Positions 49,512 to 58,896 are shown, counted from the stretch's first letter. The stretch: DNA of 64,000 nt from Mesorhizobium_A sp041913465 (GCA_041913465.1 JAYSFJ010000004.1:248001-312000); one strand, 5' to 3'. Notes: generated by a model not told the origin, from the letters alone. Translations and numbers: made by a program.

Positions 49512-50705
49512 TCAGTCGGGCAGCAGCAGCCGTTCGGCGATCATCTCGCCGATCGGGAGCGCGGATGTGGCCGCGGGCGAGGGCGCATTGCAGACATGAA
49601 GCTGGCGCTCGCTCGCGACGAACAGGAAGTCGTGCGCGAGGGTGCCGTCCCGCATGACGGCCTGGGCTCGGATGCCCGCCGGATGAGGCGACAGATCCGG
49701 CAGCGAGAGCGAGGGGCAGTATTTGCGGCACTCCTCGAGATAGCCGCTCCGCCACAGTGAGTTTCGAAGCTCGATGATCGCCGAGCGCCAGTGCGCTGCA
49801 AGCGCGCGCCACAGTCCAGGATAGCCGGCCCAGTCCGCGGTGTCGCGTGCGTCGAATCCGAAGCGGCGATATCGTTCGCGGGCAAAGCCCAGGACCGCGT
49901 TGGGTCCCACCGTGACGCTTCCGTCAATCATCCGCGTCAGGTGAATGCCGAGGAAAGGCAGGTCGGGGTCGGGAACCGGGTAGATCAAGGTGGACACGAT
50001 GCGGTTCATATGCGGCGGCAGGCGGAAATATTCGCCGCGGAAAGGCACGATCCGATGGTCGATGCGCATCCCCGCAAGACGCGCCAGACGGTCGGACTGG
50101 AGCCCCGCGCAGGCGAGCAGCCGGCGCGCCTTCCAGCTTCGGTCGCGCGTCGCGACCTCCACCTCGTCGCCCTGCTCCCGGATCGAGACGACCTCGGTAC
50201 CGCGCACGATCTCTCCGCCGGCCGACACGATTGCCGATGCCATGGCCTCGCAGACCCGCCTGTAGTCGACGATGCCGGTGGACGGGGTGAAAACGGCGCC
50301 ACGGCCGACGATGTTCGGTTCCCGGCGGCGCAGTTCGACCGCATCGATCCGCTCGGCGACGATGCCGTTCCGGGTTGCGCGTTCGAAGAGCGCGTCGAGG
50401 CGCTGCAGTTCGAGGTCGTTCGTGGCGACGATGTGCTTGCCGCAGATCTCGACCGGGATGGCGTGCTCGCGCGCGAACGCGAGCGTCGCTTCGGCGCCGC
50501 GGCGGCACAGGTCCGCCTTGAGGCTTCCGGGCTGATAGTAGATGCCCGAATGGATGACGCCGCTGTTGTGGCCAGTCTGGTGACTGCCGAGAACGTCTTC
50601 CTTCTCGATCAGCAGGAGACTGGCTCCCGGCCTGCGTTCCAGGAGCTTCATGGCGCTGGCGAGGCCGACGATGCCGCCGCCGACGACGATGAAATCGTAG
50701 ATCAT
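49512..50705 (-). CDS. FAD-dependent hydroxyacid oxidase, LhgO-like
   Basis: A 397-residue DAO-family flavoprotein: MIYDFIVVGGGIVGLASAMK (Rossmann GGGIVG), LIEKEDVLGSHQTGHNSGVI, HSGIYYQPGSLKADLCRRGA, which is the L-2-hydroxyglutarate oxidase pattern. The C-terminus has RAQAVMRDGTLAHDFLF. It oxidises L-2-hydroxyglutarate or a related 2-hydroxyacid to the 2-oxoacid. The ATG at 50705 was preferred to 50711 because GGAG is 6 bases in front. It lies downstream of the LLM oxygenase on one transcript, so the substrate may be a pathway intermediate rather than 2-hydroxyglutarate itself. Confidence 0.85.
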   Translation of the reverse strand: MIYDFIVVGGGIVGLASAMKLLERRPGASLLLIEKEDVLGSHQTGHNSGVIHSGIYYQPGSLKADLCRRGAEATLAFAREHAIPVEICGKHIVATNDLELQRLDALFERATRNGIVAERIDAVELRRREPNIVGRGAVFTPSTGIVDYRRVCEAMASAIVSAGGEIVRGTEVVSIREQGDEVEVATRDRSWKARRLLACAGLQSDRLARLAGMRIDHRIVPFRGEYFRLPPHMNRIVSTLIYPVPDPDLPFLGIHLTRMIDGSVTVGPNAVLGFARERYRRFGFDARDTADWAGYPGLWRALAAHWRSAIIELRNSLWRSGYLEECRKYCPSLSLPDLSPHPAGIRAQAVMRDGTLAHDFLFVASERQLHVCNAPSPAATSALPIGEMIAERLLLPD

Positions 50706-50775
50706 TCCCATCTCCGGAACGACGCCATCAGGCGCCGTTCCCTTCCATACGATATGCGGCCGCGCAAGCGAGCTC

Positions 50776-51858
50776 TCAGCTTGCCCTGCGGAGCACCGAA
50801 CCGGGCTGCGTGTCGGCAACTTCGGCGGCAAAGCGGGACAGCATGTCGTGACGCAGCGACCGCGGGATTCCGGCAGTCGCCGTGTGGATGATGAAATTGT
50901 CGATGCCGGCGGCGTTGTACTGCTCCAGCCGGGCACGGCAAGTCTCGGGCGATCCGACGAACTGGAGATTCATCCACGGGTCGATCTGCGCCGGGTCGGA
51001 CAGTTTGCGGAACGAGCCCATCATGCGGTTGAAGTTCTCGTAGCCCTTGATTCCGTCGTAGTCGGCCTTGCCGATCTCGTAGTGGACAATCTGCTGCTGG
51101 AAATGCAGCGGACCATAGCGGCGGCACAGTGCCTCGGCCTCGGCGTCGGTGTCGCCGATGAACAGGTGCACCATCGCCGTCGCGGGCGCATTCGCATCGG
51201 CGTCCGTTGCCGCCGCCGCCTCGCGCCATTCAGACAGCATCTGTGTCTGGAGATGCATCGGATAGGCCGACGAACACAGCGGCAGCAGGCCGTATTCGCC
51301 CATCAGCTTGGCAGTCGGCTGACTTGAGACGGCGCCGAGGAAATGCACGCGGTCGCGCGCGGGCACGGGCCTCAGCACGACCTCGCGACCCATCCGGGTG
51401 AACTGGCCGTCGACCTGGAACGGCTCTCCCGAAAAGGCCTGGCGGATGATGTCCCAGTGCTCGGCGAACATCTCGCGCGACAGGTTCTGGTCGATCCCGT
51501 AGGCCTCGTATTCCATCGGCGCACTGCCACGGCCCATGCCGACATAGAGATGACCGCGGGTGATGTGCGAGAGCATCGCAACCTCCTCCGCAAAGCGCAG
51601 CGGATGATACCAGGGCGTAATCGTCGCACACGTGCCGAGGTTCAGATCTGGACAGCGCGCCGCGACGGCGGCCATGAAGACGAAAGGGCTGGGCGTCGGA
51701 AAGTAATCCGAGAAGTGATGCTCGATGAACCAGGCCGTATCGTAGCCGATAGAATGCGCAAAGACGCAGTCCTCGGTCGCCTCGTCGTAGAGCGCCGCAT
51801 CGGTGGCGCCGGCGCGGTGGGTGGGGGAAGCGACAAAACCGAAACTCATCGTGATCAT
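50776..51858 (-). CDS. LLM-class flavin-dependent monooxygenase
   Basis: A 360-residue luciferase-like protein: MSFGFVASPTHRAGATDAAL, then GYDTAWFIEHHFSDYFPTPS, LNLGTCATITPWYHPLRFAE and GHLYVGMGRGSAPMEYEAYG, the standard LLM TIM-barrel blocks. It uses reduced flavin and O2 to hydroxylate or Baeyer-Villiger-oxidise a substrate. A matching flavin reductase is encoded at 57578-58081 under the same type of operator. It is the first gene of the operon with the FAD oxidase. Confidence 0.9.
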   Translation of the reverse strand: MITMSFGFVASPTHRAGATDAALYDEATEDCVFAHSIGYDTAWFIEHHFSDYFPTPSPFVFMAAVAARCPDLNLGTCATITPWYHPLRFAEEVAMLSHITRGHLYVGMGRGSAPMEYEAYGIDQNLSREMFAEHWDIIRQAFSGEPFQVDGQFTRMGREVVLRPVPARDRVHFLGAVSSQPTAKLMGEYGLLPLCSSAYPMHLQTQMLSEWREAAAATDADANAPATAMVHLFIGDTDAEAEALCRRYGPLHFQQQIVHYEIGKADYDGIKGYENFNRMMGSFRKLSDPAQIDPWMNLQFVGSPETCRARLEQYNAAGIDNFIIHTATAGIPRSLRHDMLSRFAAEVADTQPGSVLRRAS

Positions 51859-51876
51859 CCTCGTTTCAGATCCATG

Positions 51877-51893
51877 TTTATATTAAATGCAAA
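51877..51893. promoter_or_regulatory. Palindromic operator, copy 1
   Basis: TTTATATTAAATGCAAA, an imperfect copy of the motif at 58985-59001, lies 19 bp upstream of the LLM gene start, in the divergent region shared with the binding-protein gene at 52117. It is a probable site for the cluster's TetR-type regulator. The rest of the region 51894-52116 is AT-richer and shows no other clear motif. Confidence 0.6.
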
Positions 51894-52116
51894 AGTTTGC
51901 AAGAGGGCGTTGCGGATCGGTGGCCCTGAGACATTATCTCGTTAAAATAGCGACTTAGCTCATATGAAGCACCGAGACATTCCAAGAGGTGGCGGCGCAT
52001 AGAATGCCGAAAGGATGAAGGCTCTTGTAATAAATATAAAAATGATGATGATGGCGGCATGATCGTCAGATGCCTGCCGGATGCGGGCCATATACGGCGA
52101 TCCTAAGGGGAGAGAG

Positions 52117-53325
52117 ATGGACAGACGTATTTTGCTCAAGGGAGTCGGCGCGCTCGCCGGCGTGCTCATGCTGCTGCCGGCCGCGGTCGCCGGCGAGGTT
52201 TTCCGCGTCGGCGACGTGAACAGCTATTCCAAGTTCCCAAGCTCGACCGAGCCGTCGCAGAAGGCGATGCGCATGGTGTTCGACGAGGTCAACGCCAAGG
52301 GCGGCGTCGCCAACGGCATTACCTTCGAAATGGTATCGCGCGACGATGGCTCCTCGCCGGCGTCCCTTGCGACGGTGCTCGACGAGTTGACGGGAACCGG
52401 CCAGATCGACGCGATCATCGGCGCGGGCCTGTCGAGCACGTCGCTCGCCGCCGCCGCCTATGCGAAGCAGCACAAGATCATCTACATCGCGTCGCACTCG
52501 ACCACGGATGCGCTGTCGCTGGACGGTGGCAACCGCTACACCCTGCGCGTGCGCTCCACCATACGCGGCCTCGTCGGCGCGCTGATGGAAGAGGCCAAGA
52601 AGAAGCAGGCCAAGCGCTGGGCGCTCGTCCTGCCGAACTACGAGTTCGGCCTGAAGATCGCGGAAGCCTTCAAGGAGCATCTTGCGAAGGACTTCCCCGG
52701 CGCCGAAATCGTCGCGGAACAGTATCCGGCTATGGGCAAGATGGATGTCGGCGCGACGACCCAGGCGCTGATGGCCGCGAAGCCGGACGCGATCCTGAAC
52801 GGCATGTTCGGCGTCGACCTGCCGAAGTTCGTGCGTGAGGGCGAGCTGCGCGGCCTGTTCGAAGGCCGGCAGGTCTACAGCGTGCTGACCGGCAATCCGG
52901 AATACCTGCGCGAACTCAAGGACGAGGCGCCGGTGGGCTGGGTCGTGACGGGCTGGCCGTATTACGCGATCGAACGGCCCGAGAACGTCGCCTTCGTGAA
53001 GGCCTGGCGCGACCTCTACAAGGAAGAGCCCGGTGAGGCGGCGCTCAGCGGCTACCTCGCCGCCAAGCTCCTGGTGTCGATGGTCGAGAAGGCGGGCTCC
53101 AAGGACACAGAGAAGATGCTCGAGGTCGTCCCGGGGCTGACGTTCGGCTCACCCGCCGGCGACATCACCATGCGCGGCATCGACAACCAGGGCAACGCGC
53201 CGGTCTACGTGGGCACGGTCGAACTGGTCGACGGGGAAGGCCGCATGACCGACAACCATGAGATCGATACGGCGCCCTACCTCGTGCCCGAGGCAGCCGT
53301 TCGCGCAGCCCGCCCGGCAGAGTGA
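52117..53325 (+). CDS. Liv-type ABC transporter substrate-binding protein
   Basis: A 402-residue periplasmic protein with a Tat-like export signal (MDRRILLKGVGALAGVLMLL). The Peripla_BP_6/Leu-Ile-Val-binding fold follows: VGDVNSYSKFPSSTEPSQKA, MRMVFDEVNAKGGVANGITF, IIGAGLSSTSLAAAAYAKQH, KRWALVLPNYEFGLKIAEAF. The start has AAGGGGAGAGAG in front. It is the probable receptor for the permease/ATPases at 60237-63600. The ligand is unknown, probably a small carboxylate handled by the surrounding enzymes. Confidence 0.9.
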   Translation: MDRRILLKGVGALAGVLMLLPAAVAGEVFRVGDVNSYSKFPSSTEPSQKAMRMVFDEVNAKGGVANGITFEMVSRDDGSSPASLATVLDELTGTGQIDAIIGAGLSSTSLAAAAYAKQHKIIYIASHSTTDALSLDGGNRYTLRVRSTIRGLVGALMEEAKKKQAKRWALVLPNYEFGLKIAEAFKEHLAKDFPGAEIVAEQYPAMGKMDVGATTQALMAAKPDAILNGMFGVDLPKFVREGELRGLFEGRQVYSVLTGNPEYLRELKDEAPVGWVVTGWPYYAIERPENVAFVKAWRDLYKEEPGEAALSGYLAAKLLVSMVEKAGSKDTEKMLEVVPGLTFGSPAGDITMRGIDNQGNAPVYVGTVELVDGEGRMTDNHEIDTAPYLVPEAAVRAARPAE

Positions 53326-53331
53326 AGAAAT

Positions 53332-53356
53332 CGAGGGGTGCCAGAGGCACCCCTCG
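53332..53356 (+). terminator. Strong hairpin after the binding-protein gene
   Basis: Perfect 11-bp arms CGAGGGGTGCC and GGCACCCCTCG with a 3-base loop lie 6 bp after the stop codon. No T-run follows. It is most likely a partial terminator or mRNA-stabilising stem that keeps binding-protein levels above those of the downstream enzymes. Confidence 0.7.
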
Positions 53357-53418
53357 GCCTGCCACGGCTCGAACCGGGATGCCGAACGATCCCAGGTTCG
53401 AGAGTGCGAGGAAGCGGA

Positions 53419-54375
53419 ATGGCCGTCGACGATCCAACACAAGCCGTTCTCGGCCTCATCAGACAGATGCTTCCGGAGATCGGGTCGGTGCCGGCACCAG
53501 CACTGCGCCAGGCGCTGGAGCGCTTGCGGGCCAATGCTCCGCCGGGGCCCGAGATGGATCGGGTCGACGACCTCCAGATCGAGACGGCCGCCGGCCCGAT
53601 GGCTTTGCGCGTCTATCGTCCGACGGATCCGCCACGCGCAATCGTCCTCTTTCTTCACGGTGGCGGCTGGACGTTCGGAAGCGTGCAGAGCGCCGACGGC
53701 ATGGCCCGGCATATCGCGGCCAACAATCAAGCGGTCGTGGTCTCGGTCGACTACCGGCTCGCGCCGGAACACCCGTTTCCGGCCGCCGTCGAGGACGCGT
53801 CCGACGCCTTGCAATGGGTAATCCGCAATCGCAGCGACGTCGCAGCCACGGATCTCCCGCTCTTTGTGGCCGGAGACAGCGCCGGCGCGAACCTATGCAC
53901 CGTCGCGGTGGCGCTGGCCCAGCAGGAGGATCGTGATCTCATCGCGGGACAGATCCTGATCTATCCATGCCTGGAGGGTGACATCGATTCCCCGGACCTC
54001 GAGGCATTCGAGTCGCCCTATCTTACGAAGCGCGACCTTGCCTGGTTCTTCGACCAGTATGTGCCCCACCGGCGCGACCGTAAGGATCCGCGCTTCGCGC
54101 CCGCGCTGCGCCGGGACCTGCGCGGCATGCCGGCGACTCTCATTCTGACCGCCGAGAACGATCTCCTGGCGGCACAGGCCGAGCGCTACGGACGACGGCT
54201 CGTGGAAGCGGGCTCACCCGTCACCGTGAGGCGGTTCCAGGGCGCCGTGCATGGCTTCCTTGGATTCGTCGGGCTCGTTCAGTGGCGGGAAGCGCATTCC
54301 GAGATCGCTGCTTTCATCTCGTCCCGCGCGGTCGCGCGAGATACCGCATCTGGCGCGGGAGCGCTCGCACCATGA
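53419..54375 (+). CDS. Alpha/beta hydrolase, HSL family
   Basis: A 318-residue esterase/lipase: oxyanion motif VLFLHGGGWTFGSV about residues 75-88, nucleophile Ser in VAGDSAGANLCTVA about 155, Asp in LTAENDLLAAQAE and His in GAVHGFLGFVG, giving the complete triad. The hormone-sensitive-lipase family hydrolyses short-chain esters or lactones. The stop overlaps the enoyl-CoA hydratase start (ATGA). A role in opening an ester or lactone made by the oxygenase is plausible inference. Confidence 0.9.
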   Translation: MAVDDPTQAVLGLIRQMLPEIGSVPAPALRQALERLRANAPPGPEMDRVDDLQIETAAGPMALRVYRPTDPPRAIVLFLHGGGWTFGSVQSADGMARHIAANNQAVVVSVDYRLAPEHPFPAAVEDASDALQWVIRNRSDVAATDLPLFVAGDSAGANLCTVAVALAQQEDRDLIAGQILIYPCLEGDIDSPDLEAFESPYLTKRDLAWFFDQYVPHRRDRKDPRFAPALRRDLRGMPATLILTAENDLLAAQAERYGRRLVEAGSPVTVRRFQGAVHGFLGFVGLVQWREAHSEIAAFISSRAVARDTASGAGALAP

Positions 54376-55235
54376 CCGCCGCACCCCGCCCTTCCATCTC
54401 CGAAGAAGCGATGCCGCACGTCCTGGTCCAGATGGGACAGGGCATCATGTCGATCGTGCTCAACCGTCCGGAGAAGCTCAACGCGCTTACTCCGCCGATG
54501 AGCTACAGGCTGCGTGACATCCTGACGGCTGCCGCGCGGGATCCGCAAGTCAGGTGCGTCACGATCGCTGGCGCCGGCCGTGCGTTTTGCGCGGGCGGTG
54601 ACGTTTCGCACTTCTCAGTGAACGATCCCGATGATCCGGTCGCACTTCGCAGTGGGAGCCATCCCGCCTGGGCCGAGGCCGACTACACGGCTGACCGGCT
54701 GCGCGAGCGGGCCGAGACGGCCTTGCTGCTCCATTGCATGCCCAAGCCCACGGTGGCCATCCTGCGCGGCCCGGTCATGGGCGCAGGGCTGAGCCTTGCT
54801 GCCGCCTGCGATCTCCGGATTGCCGATCCGACGGCCACCTTCGGCACGGCCTTCGCCAAGGTGGGTCTCTCGGGCGACTATGGCGCGAGCTACTTCCTCC
54901 CCCGGCTGGTCGGACCCGCCCTGGCGCGGGAGATGTACTTTCTCAACCGCCGCCTCGACGCCGAGCAAGCCGAACGACACGGGCTGATCAACCGGATCGT
55001 GCCTGGGGACGAGTTGGAGACGGCCGGCGCTCAAATCGCCGCCAAACTCGCAGCCGGGCCACCCGTCGCATGGCGATACATAAAGCGGAATCTCGTCGCG
55101 GCCGAAACCGAGCGATTGACGGATCTCCTCGACGAGGAGTCACGCAACATGATCCGCACGATGAGGACTTCGGACGCGCAAGGCGCGATCGACGGATTCC
55201 TCAACAGGAAGCCGGTCGCCTTTGCAGGACTCTGA
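54372..55235 (+). CDS. Enoyl-CoA hydratase/isomerase family protein
   Basis: A 287-residue crotonase-fold protein: MSIVLNRPEKLNALTPPMSY, oxyanion-hole strand IAGAGRAFCAGGDVSHF and GPVMGAGLSLAAACDLRIAD about residues 133-152. FAKVGLSGDYGASYFLPRLV carries no obvious Glu at one of the usual catalytic positions, so hydratase versus isomerase activity is open. It is coupled to the hydrolase and overlaps the SMP-30 gene by 14 bp. Confidence 0.9.
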   Translation: MTAAPRPSISEEAMPHVLVQMGQGIMSIVLNRPEKLNALTPPMSYRLRDILTAAARDPQVRCVTIAGAGRAFCAGGDVSHFSVNDPDDPVALRSGSHPAWAEADYTADRLRERAETALLLHCMPKPTVAILRGPVMGAGLSLAAACDLRIADPTATFGTAFAKVGLSGDYGASYFLPRLVGPALAREMYFLNRRLDAEQAERHGLINRIVPGDELETAGAQIAAKLAAGPPVAWRYIKRNLVAAETERLTDLLDEESRNMIRTMRTSDAQGAIDGFLNRKPVAFAGL

Positions 55236-56118
55236 TCGCTTGCCCGGGATCCATCCGTCCCTTTCGGGCCTCGTTGAAGCGGGTATCCCCATCAGACGCA
55301 TCGGCGATGGGTTCCGCTTCACGGAAGGGCCTGTCTGGCATCCAAAAGACCGGCATCTGACCTTCAGCGACATTCCGTCCAGCCGCATACTTCGCCTCTA
55401 TGAGGACGGCACCTGCGCAACCCTGGCGCAGCCGTCCAGTCATGCGAACGGGAACGCCTACGACCGGGAAGGCCGGCTGGTGACCTGCGAGCACGCGACC
55501 AGCAGGATCGTTCGCCGCGAGGCAGACGGTCGCGTCGCGATTCTCGCGGATGCCTGGCAGGGGCGCGAGCTCAACAGCCCTAACGACCTGACGGTGGCGC
55601 GGGACGGAACGATCTACTTCACCGATCCGCCCTACGGACGGTTGTCGAGGTCGCTCGGCGGCCGGCGGCCGATCCCCCAACCCGTGAACGGAGTATACCG
55701 GCTCGACTCGCGCGGCCTGTCGCTCATGGCCTCCGACTTCGAGATGCCCAACGGTCTGTGCCTGACACCCGACGGCAGCTCGATCCTCATCGCCGACACC
55801 GCGCGAAGACATATCCGCCGCTTCGGCATCGCCGATGACGGATCCTGGCACGGCGGCTCGGTTTGGGTGGAGGTTCCCTCGGAAGGGATGGCAGCTCCGG
55901 ACGGACTGAAATGCGACAGTGAGGGAAACGTCTTCTGCTCAGGCGCGGGCGGTATCCACGTGTTCGACGCGGACGCGAGGTATCGCGACCTGATCGAGGT
56001 GCCGGAACTGGTCGCCAACTTCGTACATGGCGGCGCAGACATGAAGACGCTGTTCATCACGGCGTCGACCTCGGTCTACAGCGTTCGGGTCAAGGTGGCG
56101 GGCATACCGGCGTTCTGA
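55222..56118 (+). CDS. SMP-30/gluconolactonase-like lactonase
   Basis: A 298-residue beta-propeller protein: DGFRFTEGPVWHPKDRHLTF with the metal-binding Glu, GRELNSPNDLTVARDGTIYF with the Asn-Asp pair, MPNGLCLTPDGSSILIADTA and MAAPDGLKCDSEGNVFCSGA. These residues bind the divalent metal of SMP-30 lactonases. The frame starts with TTG at 55222 inside the end of the preceding gene, with AGGAAG 10 bases in front; no ATG is close. It probably opens a lactone intermediate. Confidence 0.87.
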   Translation: MQDSDRLPGIHPSLSGLVEAGIPIRRIGDGFRFTEGPVWHPKDRHLTFSDIPSSRILRLYEDGTCATLAQPSSHANGNAYDREGRLVTCEHATSRIVRREADGRVAILADAWQGRELNSPNDLTVARDGTIYFTDPPYGRLSRSLGGRRPIPQPVNGVYRLDSRGLSLMASDFEMPNGLCLTPDGSSILIADTARRHIRRFGIADDGSWHGGSVWVEVPSEGMAAPDGLKCDSEGNVFCSGAGGIHVFDADARYRDLIEVPELVANFVHGGADMKTLFITASTSVYSVRVKVAGIPAF

Positions 56119-56136
56119 TGATCGCGGATTTTCGCG

Positions 56137-56253
56137 CAGTCCCCCTCACCGTCTCGGGCTTCGCCCGATCCACCTCTCCCCCATTTCATGGGGGCGAGGA
56201 GACTCAGCGTCGGCGATTGGCGACTCCTCTCCCCGGGCAGAGGGGTCCGAAGG
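56137..56253. repeat. Palindromic intergenic repeat of rhizobial type
   Basis: The convergent gap 56119-56332 holds a run beginning CCCCCTCACCGTCTCGGGCT and a CCACCTCTCCCCCAT / ATGGGGGCGAGGAG hairpin, then a second CTCTCCCC block. This CCCCTCACC...CACCTCTCCCC pattern is familiar from dispersed palindromic elements in Mesorhizobium/Bradyrhizobium-like genomes. It may also terminate both convergent operons. Confidence 0.55.
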
Positions 56254-56332
56254 ACGGGCGAGACGCGTGGCTCGCCCCGGAACGGTGGCTCGCGAAGCGT
56301 GACGGTGCGGTATTTCGTGCGGGAGCTGTAGC

Positions 56333-57541
56333 TCACACCCTCTCAAGTGCAATAGCGATGCCCTGGCCGACGCCGATGCACATGGTGGCGAGCGCCAGCT
56401 TGCCGCCGGTCTCGCGCAGCTGCAGCGCCGCCGTGCCGGTGATCCGCGCGCCCGACATGCCGAGCGGATGGCCGAGCGCGATCGCCCCGCCGTTCGGATT
56501 GACGTGCCCCGCGTCCTCGGCAATGCCGAGTTCGCGGAGCACGGCGATGCCCTGGGAGGCAAAGGCTTCGTTCAGTTCGATCACGTCGAAGTCGGTGGGC
56601 TTGAGACCGAGCCGCGCGCACAGCTTTTGCGTCGCAGGTGCCGGCCCGATGCCCATGATGCGCGGCGCCACACCCGCGGTCGCCACGCCCAGAATGCGCG
56701 CGATCGGGGTGAGGCCGTATTTCTTCGCCGCCTCGGCAGAGGCAACGATCAGGGCCGCGGCGCCGTCGTTGACGCCCGACGCATTGCCCGCCGTCACCGT
56801 GCCGCCTTCCTTCTTGAACGGCGTGCCGAGCTTGGCCAGCTGCTCGATCGTGGTTCCCGCGCGCGGATGCTCGTCCTTCGAGACGATCACCGGGTCGCCC
56901 TTGCGCTGCGCGATCGACACCGGCGTGATCTCCAGGCCGAGACGTCCCGACGCCTGCGCCGCCACCGCCTTGTCCTGGCTGCGGACCGCGAAGGCGTCCT
57001 GCGCCTCACGCGTCACGCCGAACTCCTCGGCCACGTTCTCGCCGGTCTCGGGCATCGAATCGACGCCATACATCTTCTTCATCAGCGGATTGACGAAGCG
57101 CCAGCCGATCGTCGTGTCGTAAATCTCGGCATTGCGCGAGAACGCCTCCGACGCCTTCGGCATGACGAAAGGCGCGCGCGACATCGACTCTACGCCGCCG
57201 GCGATCATCAGCTCCGCCTCGCCGGCCTTGATGGCACGGGCTGCGATGCCCACCGCATCCATGCCCGAGCCGCAGAGCCGGTTGACCGTCGCGCCGGGGA
57301 TTTCCTTCGGCAGGCCTGCCAGAAGCACCGCCATCCTCGCCACGTTGCGGTTGTCCTCGCCCGCCTGGTTGGCGCAGCCGTAGATCGCGTCGTCCACCGC
57401 GCTCCAATCCACGCCCGGATTGCGCTCCACCAGCGCCTTCAGCGGCACCGCCGCCAGATCGTCGGCCCGCACTGAAGACAGCGACCCTCCAAACCGGCCG
57501 ATCGGCGTGCGGATGTAGTCGCAGATATAGGCTTCGGTCAT
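56333..57541 (-). CDS. Thiolase, 3-oxoadipyl-CoA thiolase type
   Basis: A 402-residue thiolase: YICDYIRTPIGRFGGSLSSV, acylation Cys in VNRLCGSGMDAVGIA about residue 90, His in GGAIALGHPLGMSGAR and the second Cys in ALATMCIGVGQGIA, so all catalytic residues are present. The sequence style (GCANQAGEDNRNVARMAVLL) is that of PcaF/PaaJ-type 3-oxoadipyl-CoA thiolases. It cleaves a 3-oxoacyl-CoA to acetyl-CoA, the end step of an aromatic, alicyclic or dicarboxylic acid route. It is the last gene of the operon from 58896. Confidence 0.92.
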   Translation of the reverse strand: MTEAYICDYIRTPIGRFGGSLSSVRADDLAAVPLKALVERNPGVDWSAVDDAIYGCANQAGEDNRNVARMAVLLAGLPKEIPGATVNRLCGSGMDAVGIAARAIKAGEAELMIAGGVESMSRAPFVMPKASEAFSRNAEIYDTTIGWRFVNPLMKKMYGVDSMPETGENVAEEFGVTREAQDAFAVRSQDKAVAAQASGRLGLEITPVSIAQRKGDPVIVSKDEHPRAGTTIEQLAKLGTPFKKEGGTVTAGNASGVNDGAAALIVASAEAAKKYGLTPIARILGVATAGVAPRIMGIGPAPATQKLCARLGLKPTDFDVIELNEAFASQGIAVLRELGIAEDAGHVNPNGGAIALGHPLGMSGARITGTAALQLRETGGKLALATMCIGVGQGIAIALERV

Positions 57542-57577
57542 GTCAGGACATCCGTTCTGTAAGCAGGGGGCGGTGCG

Positions 57578-58081
57578 CTACATCTCGCCCACAGTGAGAT
57601 ATCTGCGGTCGCGATAGATCAGCGGGGAACTCTCCGCCGTGCGTGTCGCCAGGATATGGCCGATGACGAGGAAGTGCGTCTTCACCTCGACGGTCGTATG
57701 GATTTCGCAATCGAAGACCGCCGGCGCGCCGACCAGCGCCGGGGCACCGGTGACGATCGTGGTCCAGTCGCCGGCATCGAAGCGGCGTTCGCGCGGAGCC
57801 GTGGAGAACGAGCTCGCGACGTCGAGCTGCGGAACGCCGAGCACGCTGACGCAGAAGACCCGCGAGCGCATCAGCGCCTCGCAGATCCAGGATTGCTTGT
57901 TGACGCCGATCGACATCAGGGGCGGATCTTCCGACACGGAGGCGGCCGACGTCACGGTAATGCCGTAGCGGCGGCCGTTATCGACCGTCGTGACCACCGC
58001 CACTCCGGAGGCGAGTTGCCGCATGGCGGCGCGGAACTGGATATCCTCCACGGACGGCAATCCTCTCGGCATGACGGTCAA
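57578..58081 (-). CDS. Flavin reductase (partner of a two-component monooxygenase)
   Basis: A 167-residue protein of the flavin reductase-like FMN-binding family: FRAAMRQLASGVAVVTTVDN, YGITVTSAASVSEDPPLMSI, FDCEIHTTVEVKTHFLVIGH. It supplies reduced FMN/FAD to an oxygenase. The natural partner here is the LLM enzyme at 50776-51858. It lies between the SDR and the thiolase on one transcript. Confidence 0.92.
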   Translation of the reverse strand: MTVMPRGLPSVEDIQFRAAMRQLASGVAVVTTVDNGRRYGITVTSAASVSEDPPLMSIGVNKQSWICEALMRSRVFCVSVLGVPQLDVASSFSTAPRERRFDAGDWTTIVTGAPALVGAPAVFDCEIHTTVEVKTHFLVIGHILATRTAESSPLIYRDRRYLTVGEM

Positions 58082-58101
58082 GGTCGAATCCTCCTTCGGG
58101 A

Positions 58102-58896
58102 TCAGGCGCCGGCCTTCCGGTCGCCGCGCGTTCCGCCGCCGCGGGAGACGAGGTAGCCCCCGTCGACCGGCAGCACGACGCCGGTCAGGTATCGCGCCGC
58201 TTCTGAGGCAAGCCAGACGACGGCCTCGGCGACGTCCTCGGGATCGCCGATACGTCCGATCGGAACATTGGCGCCGATCCAGTCCCGGCCCTCTGGCGTG
58301 CTGGCGATACCGTTGCTGAGCATGTCTGTCATGATCGCGCCCGGCGCGACCGCATTGACGCGGATGCCCTTGCGGCCATACTCCGCCGCCGCGCTCCTGG
58401 TCAGCCCCACCACGCCGTGTTTGCTGGCATTGTAGGCGCTGATATTGGGCACGACCGACAGCCCGCTGATCGAGGCGTTGTTGACGATCACGCCGCCGCG
58501 CGCCAGCATCGCGCCGATTTCCAGCTTCAGTGCCAGGAACATGCCACGCAGGTTGACGGACATCAGCCTGTCGAATTCCTCGACCGGGGTCTCGTGCAGG
58601 CGATAGGCCTTGCTGCTGACACCGGAATTGTTGAAGGCGATGTCGATTCCGCCGAAGCGGGCGAGCGCGTCGTCGAAGGCCGCCTTCAGCGCGGCTTCGT
58701 CCGTGACGTCGGCCACGAAAGCCGCCGCCGTGCCGCCCGAAGCCTCGATCTCCGTGGCGAGCGCGTCGAGCGCGGCCTTGTCGCGGCTGATCAGGGCGAC
58801 CTTGGCGCCATCGCGGGCGAAGGCGCGGGCGGTGGCGGCGCCGATGCCTCTGCTTGCACCTATGACAAAGGCAACTTTGTCGCGAAGATCAGTCAT
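58102..58896 (-). CDS. Short-chain dehydrogenase/reductase
   Basis: A 264-residue SDR: cofactor motif VIGASRGIGAATARAFA about residues 11-27, NNSGVS, catalytic Ser in NNASISGLSV and YNASKHG with Tyr about 160 and Lys about 164. The C-terminus ends in a Gly/Arg-rich tail. It probably oxidises a hydroxy intermediate with NAD(P). It is the first gene of the SDR-flavin reductase-thiolase operon; the operator at 58985 lies 89 bp upstream. Confidence 0.92.
   Translation of the reverse strand: MTDLRDKVAFVIGASRGIGAATARAFARDGAKVALISRDKAALDALATEIEASGGTAAAFVADVTDEAALKAAFDDALARFGGIDIAFNNSGVSSKAYRLHETPVEEFDRLMSVNLRGMFLALKLEIGAMLARGGVIVNNASISGLSVVPNISAYNASKHGVVGLTRSAAAEYGRKGIRVNAVAPGAIMTDMLSNGIASTPEGRDWIGANVPIGRIGDPEDVAEAVVWLASEAARYLTGVVLPVDGGYLVSRGGGTRGDRKAGA

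Noticed and set aside
51877..51893. Operator copy 1 as a simple -10 promoter box
   Set aside because: The sequence is AT-rich enough to be a -10 region, but the same palindromic half-sites recur at two other operons, which a lone promoter would not explain; both roles may coincide.
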